From Paludibacteraceae bacterium (GTDB lineage Bacteria; Bacteroidota; Bacteroidia; Bacteroidales; Paludibacteraceae): a stretch of DNA of 64,000 nt. Both the position numbers and the translations under genes were made by a program. Below the pieces are notes generated by a model. The model was not told the origin of the DNA, made no database searches, and saw nothing but the letters and a program-made list of their open reading frames with translations. The stretch lies in the NCBI GenBank assembly GCA_017417025.1, contig JAFPZY010000047.1, forward strand, positions 38,100 through 102,099. The letters run 5' to 3'. This document shows, in pieces, positions 61,001 to 64,000 of the stretch; within the stretch, counting starts at the first letter, position 1; the number at the start of each line of letters is the position of its first letter.

Positions 61001-61253
61001 GATTCTTATAGGTCGAAAAACGGTTTCCCGGAGTAAAGTCACAACTCCTGTTAATCAGATATATCGTGTAGGTTCTGTTTTGACCATTCTTGAGCAGTTC
61101 CGGCTTGTACATGTCGTCAAAGGTGAGAGTCCCTTTTTCAACGTCAAGCTTGAAGTTGGTGATGTAACGTGGCACCGGAATACTGTCCGAGGCTGTCAGT
61201 GTTGTTGCCGCACAGCACAATGCGGCTGCAAAAAGAAGTAAATATTTTTTCAT
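58074..61253 (-). CDS. Secreted protein with Listeria-Bacteroides (InlB B-type) repeats
   Basis: The 1,059-residue protein has a signal peptide (MKKYLLLFAAALCCAATTLTA). The N-terminal region (about 30-350) is unknown. At least four B-repeats follow (for example YTVKFLNADYTVL..WNKDFTNV and YYTVRFLDKSG..GWDKPYTNI), near residues 370-430 and 750-1,000. A short C-terminal tail (NGELRILLPDGRLYNAVGAEV) resembles tails seen on many Bacteroidales surface proteins of this kind. The start at 61,253 is fixed by the signal peptide; an open frame extends to 61,499 but overlaps mltG. It is probably cell-surface or secreted; function unknown. Confidence 0.87.
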   Translation of the reverse strand: MKKYLLLFAAALCCAATTLTASDSIPVPRYITNFKLDVEKGTLTFDDMYKPELLKNGQNRTYTIYLINRSCDFTPGNRFSTYKNPFGEMVYMYDNIGLGVDARLVGNVRWSNFAYSGEGNTFEIDVNELLRKSYSSMNPKPCITFIVCPQYEEFIGGGMSMLCDYYSGTYDDAKHSYLINYYEYDRKLPYCKTFDFEVPDSVAFGDAIWIKGKFCTMAGEYATYCLYMSNDSVQWESALYKYINLSEGKVNIPIEYVKEYSKLGYKNVYFRVESHLYGDYKCGGHPISCKWGDTTEVKKVAIYFPCAVNGGEPELHKAEETVVLPTAPDCQEYVVESVRPVVLKKGNNGQISFAMPPCPVTASLKHAEYTVKFLNADYTVLSTQQVKCGEDAIAPATPTMAGMTFRAWNKDFTNVHKDMSVMALYNIGEESYFFYDEMKEHKSEYNYEGFAGSEKRAMMGDSLIFDLELRTPANASVRYQRGLKDSEGNWKWNDPINIGTYNAAQADGESRHFPLRVAVAYEYNNKISLRYGEAFRYNVYSAGTTILSEPYEFDVYYETGIKSLIDDPNDPSLAADLYTSNKQGDQLWGSNFSIPARYNDTVFVELKNGSAGCLNFARTNKPSYSLTTGINGKGKAYFICPGEEETVKVTTGKYVLLFDGAYPIKQYDFTAQGLGKYNAYYAEVVDCGGKIKKMPAAPEMNNSIFLGWKNESYDKYDDDAYLNVPSIGGTVLTFTAKWEDIPTPVYYTVRFLDKSGAVIAGSTQTVLEGSNATAPAAPEVEGFVFVGWDKPYTNITADVNIRAQYVAETSIHTVTYQNIDGTTLFTEQVFDGQAAQGYTINYKGGTFSGWENTETLQMEDLQNITSDITVRPVFKLYTFSVRFFDWYMMQIGITEEVEYGKSATEPEKVPAVEGYTFVGWDKDFSYVTEDMDIVAQYKQNAATPATYVVTLLSSDKGEIMLAEEKIDLNAVPENTILHLTALPYDEYKFVRWSDGETKNPRAITVVSDMEIGAVYELNSDGLEDVVSEMTLPLKAIINGELRILLPDGRLYNAVGAEVK

Positions 61254-61347
61254 ATCTTGTGTGTTTTTAGTCAGGCTGTTTTCCGGTTGTCGCTTTCGCT
61301 TTCTGCCGCCACCGGTCAGCGGCAGAAAGCATGTTTGCACAGCCGCC

Positions 61348-62394
61348 TCAGAGTATGTCACGGTCGTCCAGAGCCTGCCGGTAGGCTTTGGCCACCATCG
61401 CGTGCTGGCTGTAGTGGGAGGTAAAGACATGTGTGCCTGAAAAGTCAGGGTTAGCGCACATGTACAGGTAGCTGGTCTCCGGCGCGTCAAGGACAGCATC
61501 TATGGTCGTCCCCCGCACACAGCGGATGGGACCGGGCGGAAGACCCGCATATTTGTACGTGTTGTAGGGCGAGTCTATCGCTAAATGACGGTTCAGCACG
61601 CGGCGCAGCTTGAAGTTGCCGGTTGCAAAAATCACGGTCGGGCAAGCCTGCAGGTGCATGCCTTTGCGCACGCGGTTGAGATAAAGGCTCGCTATCAGCG
61701 GATACTCCGCCTGCTTGTTGGTCTCCGACTCCACTATGCTCGCTATCGTCGCCACCTCCTCGCGGGTGAGGTGCTTGGCTTCGGCTTTTGCCGTGCGCTC
61801 GTCGGTCCAGAAGCGGTTGTACTCCTGCTGCATGCGCTCGAAAAGCTTGTCGGGGCTCATCGTCCACCACACCTCGTAGGTGTTCGGGATGAACATGCAG
61901 ACTGCCGTCTCACGTGTCAGCCCGAAGCGCTTCATGTAATCTGCCGAGTCCAGCCTGACTATAATCTCCGCCGAGTCCATAAGCAGCTGTTTTGCAAGGC
62001 AGCCCGCAAGCTGGTCGCGCGTACGTATCCTGTTGGTCCAGGTTATGTTCACGGGGCTCTCCTGACCCCTCAGCACTCTGCGTATCAGGTGTTTGTCGCC
62101 TATGCGCGCGGGGAACTTGTAGTACCCGGGCGTGGGCGATGTATAGAGCATGTAGCGCGCATGCAGCCGCCAGTCGGTCATGGACCCTATCCGGTAGTCC
62201 TTCTGCATCAGGGTCAGCAGGCTGTCGGCCGTCATACCCGGATAGACGTAGTAGCCGTGACTTTCCCCGTCATAGCTCTCGTAGTTGCACACTTCAAGGC
62301 GGTAGTACTGTTCCACTGCCCAGGAGCCGCCCAAAAACACAAGTGTCCCTATTGTGGCACACACTGCAATTATTATCTTCTTCTTTTTTGTCAT
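61348..62394 (-). CDS. mltG: Endolytic murein transglycosylase MltG
   Basis: The 348-residue protein has a single N-terminal membrane anchor (about 7-26), a LysM-like region and the YceG domain with the catalytic Glu222 in ASIVESETNK and SPYNTYKYAGLPPGPI. It cuts nascent peptidoglycan strands in the periplasm and helps set glycan length. It follows holA by 3 bp. Confidence 0.95.
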   Translation of the reverse strand: MTKKKKIIIAVCATIGTLVFLGGSWAVEQYYRLEVCNYESYDGESHGYYVYPGMTADSLLTLMQKDYRIGSMTDWRLHARYMLYTSPTPGYYKFPARIGDKHLIRRVLRGQESPVNITWTNRIRTRDQLAGCLAKQLLMDSAEIIVRLDSADYMKRFGLTRETAVCMFIPNTYEVWWTMSPDKLFERMQQEYNRFWTDERTAKAEAKHLTREEVATIASIVESETNKQAEYPLIASLYLNRVRKGMHLQACPTVIFATGNFKLRRVLNRHLAIDSPYNTYKYAGLPPGPIRCVRGTTIDAVLDAPETSYLYMCANPDFSGTHVFTSHYSQHAMVAKAYRQALDDRDIL

Positions 62395-62397
62395 ATA

Positions 62398-63423
62398 TCA
62401 GTGCATTATCTTGTATATCAACTCTTTCCAGAGGTCGTCGTCCTTCGCGCTCGGATTGTTTATACCCTTCAGACGTGCGTCCGTCTCGCGGAAATAGCCT
62501 ATTATGCGGAATGTCTTCCCTGCCGACCAGCGCCGCGCTGCCGCTGCATAGTCTTTCACGAAATACGGCGATATGCCTAATGCCGCCGAAGCCGTGCGCT
62601 CGTTCTTGTCCGGCAGGTAATGATAAATCATCAGGTTCGAGAAAAAGGAGTAGAGGATGCCCAGTTCTTTCACCATCGGGTGGTCTTTCGAGGTGGCGAA
62701 GTACTGTGTTATCCTGTTGGCTTTCAGCACATCACCTTTCACCAGCGCGTCCTGCAGTTCAAAGACGTTATAGTCTTTCGATATGCCTATGTTCCTCTCC
62801 ACCAACGCGAGGTCTATCGCCTTTTTGTCCGCCGGCATACCCGTAATCAGTTTGTCCACTGCCCCCGCTATCGCGCTCAGGTCTGCACCGAGATAATCGG
62901 CCAGCAGCTGCGGCACACGCGGGTCCACCGTCACTCCCCCGTGCTCTTTCAGGCGCTCAGCGAGGTAGTTCCTTATCCACCCTGCCACCTGATAGTCGCG
63001 CAGCTTGTCCGATGCCATCATCACGCCGCCCTTCTTCTCGAAGTTCTTGAAGAGCGACAGACGCTTGTCCGGAGCGCCGTATTTGTAGCAGAACACCAGC
63101 AGCGAAGTGCTTTGCGGAGCGTCCATGTACAGACCCAGCGCGTCCCATTTGCGGATAGTCTGCGCCTCTTTCACTATGATGACTTTCCTTCCGCCCATCA
63201 TCGCAAAACCGCGTGCCGCACTTACCACTGTCCCCACATCGCCCCCCTGAAGGTCTTTCCCGTATATTATTGTCTGGTCAAAGGCTTTCGCCGCCTCGTC
63301 CAGGACGTTGCTCTCTATCCAGTCCGCCACTGCGTCTATGTAGTACGACTCCTCGCCATACAGCATATATACAGGGGCGAACTGACCCTGCTCCAGCAAC
63401 CGCATGACTTCCTCGTACTTCAT
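62398..63423 (-). CDS. holA: DNA polymerase III subunit delta
   Basis: The 341-residue clamp-loader subunit has the N-terminal PVYMLYGEESYYIDAV segment and the three-domain AAA-like layout of HolA without a functional Walker A. The C-terminal collar contains FELQDALVKGD and a late AAARRW segment. It opens the sliding clamp together with the DnaX complex. It is the first gene of a unit with mltG. Confidence 0.93.
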   Translation of the reverse strand: MKYEEVMRLLEQGQFAPVYMLYGEESYYIDAVADWIESNVLDEAAKAFDQTIIYGKDLQGGDVGTVVSAARGFAMMGGRKVIIVKEAQTIRKWDALGLYMDAPQSTSLLVFCYKYGAPDKRLSLFKNFEKKGGVMMASDKLRDYQVAGWIRNYLAERLKEHGGVTVDPRVPQLLADYLGADLSAIAGAVDKLITGMPADKKAIDLALVERNIGISKDYNVFELQDALVKGDVLKANRITQYFATSKDHPMVKELGILYSFFSNLMIYHYLPDKNERTASAALGISPYFVKDYAAAARRWSAGKTFRIIGYFRETDARLKGINNPSAKDDDLWKELIYKIMH

Positions 63424-63529
63424 AATCCCTCGATTTCTTTATTCTATTCCTCGTACTTCTCTTAATTCCTCATTCCTCACTCCTCATTTTTTCAAGCCCG
63501 CTCTCCCCGCAATTTATATAATTTGCGCT

Positions 63530-63562
63530 GCAAAGATACAACAATTTTTGCACACATGCAAA
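63530..63562 (-). promoter_or_regulatory. Promoter of the holA-mltG unit
   Basis: TTTG (63,559-63,562), a 20-base spacer and TATCTTTGC (63,530-63,538) lie on the minus strand. Confidence 0.8.
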
Positions 63563-63589
63563 TAAAACTTACCTTTGCTACATTTTTTT

Positions 63590-64000
63590 CGGAACCCCGC
63601 TCCCGCCTTCTCAAAAAACTGACTTTCACATCCCCCTCAAGCCTCATTTCATTCCGCCCCTCATTTCCCTCCGCCACAAAACCCATGTCACCTTCGCCCC
63701 TCCATTTCACCTCCGCCCCCCCCTCACTCCCTCACAAAATCTCTATGCCCTTCTCCCTCCCCCCCGCGCCCGACTACTCTCCAACTCCCATTCTCACCCC
63801 CTCCTACACTTTCCCTCCTCACAACCATCTCCCCCATGCCTTCACTGTTCCCCCCTGCCTTAACTGTCTCCCCCAAGCCTTACCCCCCCCAACCTCCACT
63901 ACTCCACTACCCCGCTCCCCACGTCTCTGCTCCCCACGTCTCTGCTCCTCTCCTGTCTCCCCTCCCCGACCCCCGCTTACCGCCCCTACCCCCCACCCGC
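63590..64000 (+). repeat. C/T-rich low-complexity region at the window end
   Basis: About 410 bases are dominated by C and T on the plus strand with scattered short repeats. These include two adjacent identical 15-bp units, GCTCCCCACGTCTCT (63,914-63,943), and spaced GCCTT..CTG..CCCCC blocks near 63,838-63,890. No coding frame with recognisable features was found on either strand. Confidence 0.75.

Noticed and set aside
61254-61499. N-terminal extension of the 1,059-residue repeat protein
   Set aside because: The frame is open upstream but overlaps mltG, and a clean signal peptide starts at 61,253.
63492-63710. Minus-strand frame of about 70 codons upstream of holA
   Set aside because: It covers the holA promoter and the pyrimidine-rich tract; its composition follows the tract and no motif is seen.

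Overview
The window reads as chromosomal DNA of an anaerobic member of the Bacteroidota, most likely order Bacteroidales. The grounds are: a repeated promoter pattern TTTG-N20-TAnnTTTGC; a surface protein ending in a type IX secretion (T9SS) sorting domain; the L28-L33-DUF4295 gene trio; a two-subunit lysine 5,6-aminomutase with a downstream butyrate pathway, as in lysine-fermenting Bacteroidales; and small families typical of the phylum. No phage or plasmid core is present.

Layout. (1) 1-10,333 (+): the end of a lysine-fermentation locus (kamB partial, kamC, kamD, kamE), then, after a 470-bp spacer, CoA-transferase subunit B, crotonase, 3-hydroxyacyl-CoA dehydrogenase, acyl-CoA dehydrogenase and etfBA. 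Together these turn lysine carbon into butyryl-CoA and butyrate. (2) 10,552-21,161: a compact aryl-polyene/flexirubin-like lipid cluster (acyltransferase, ketosynthase, ACP, two hotdog dehydratases, CrtI-like oxidoreductase, FabG, MMPL exporter, LolA-like carrier), flanked by an AraC regulator and a DUF1295 membrane protein. (3) 21,255-24,569: a remnant of a REP-associated transposase abutting a type IIG restriction-modification gene whose specificity part is AT-rich. (4) 24,783-32,983: an outer-membrane barrel, deoD, kdsB and mfd, a long 11-bp repeat array, and an AspT-type transporter. (5) 33,178-36,584: an AT-rich island ending at tRNA-Lys, with a WYL regulator, a possible UDG-fold protein, a small DUF6140-like protein, an unknown protein and a half-length MreB homologue. 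Three of its promoters carry the same palindromic operator. This is the best candidate for an undescribed system. (6) 36,764-42,276: an AmgK/RapZ-C fusion with MurU, a lipid kinase, ribosomal proteins and a ferredoxin. (7) 42,283-50,700: ruvC, a FtsB/DivIC-like gene, a 2,116-residue repeat protein with a T9SS tail, and an outer-membrane barrel, all in one direction. (8) 50,745-63,562: nadD and an rRNA methylase; yicC, gmk, a HAD phosphatase and an SDR; the complete queF-C-D-E set; two related surface proteins (one frameshifted); mltG and holA.

Two themes cut across the window. Many intergenic gaps hold short tandem arrays whose unit sequence differs from site to site but whose period is 11 bp (or 21-22 bp). 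In the giant repeat protein, the presence and absence of cysteines in neighbouring modules covaries in a way that predicts an inter-module disulfide ladder.
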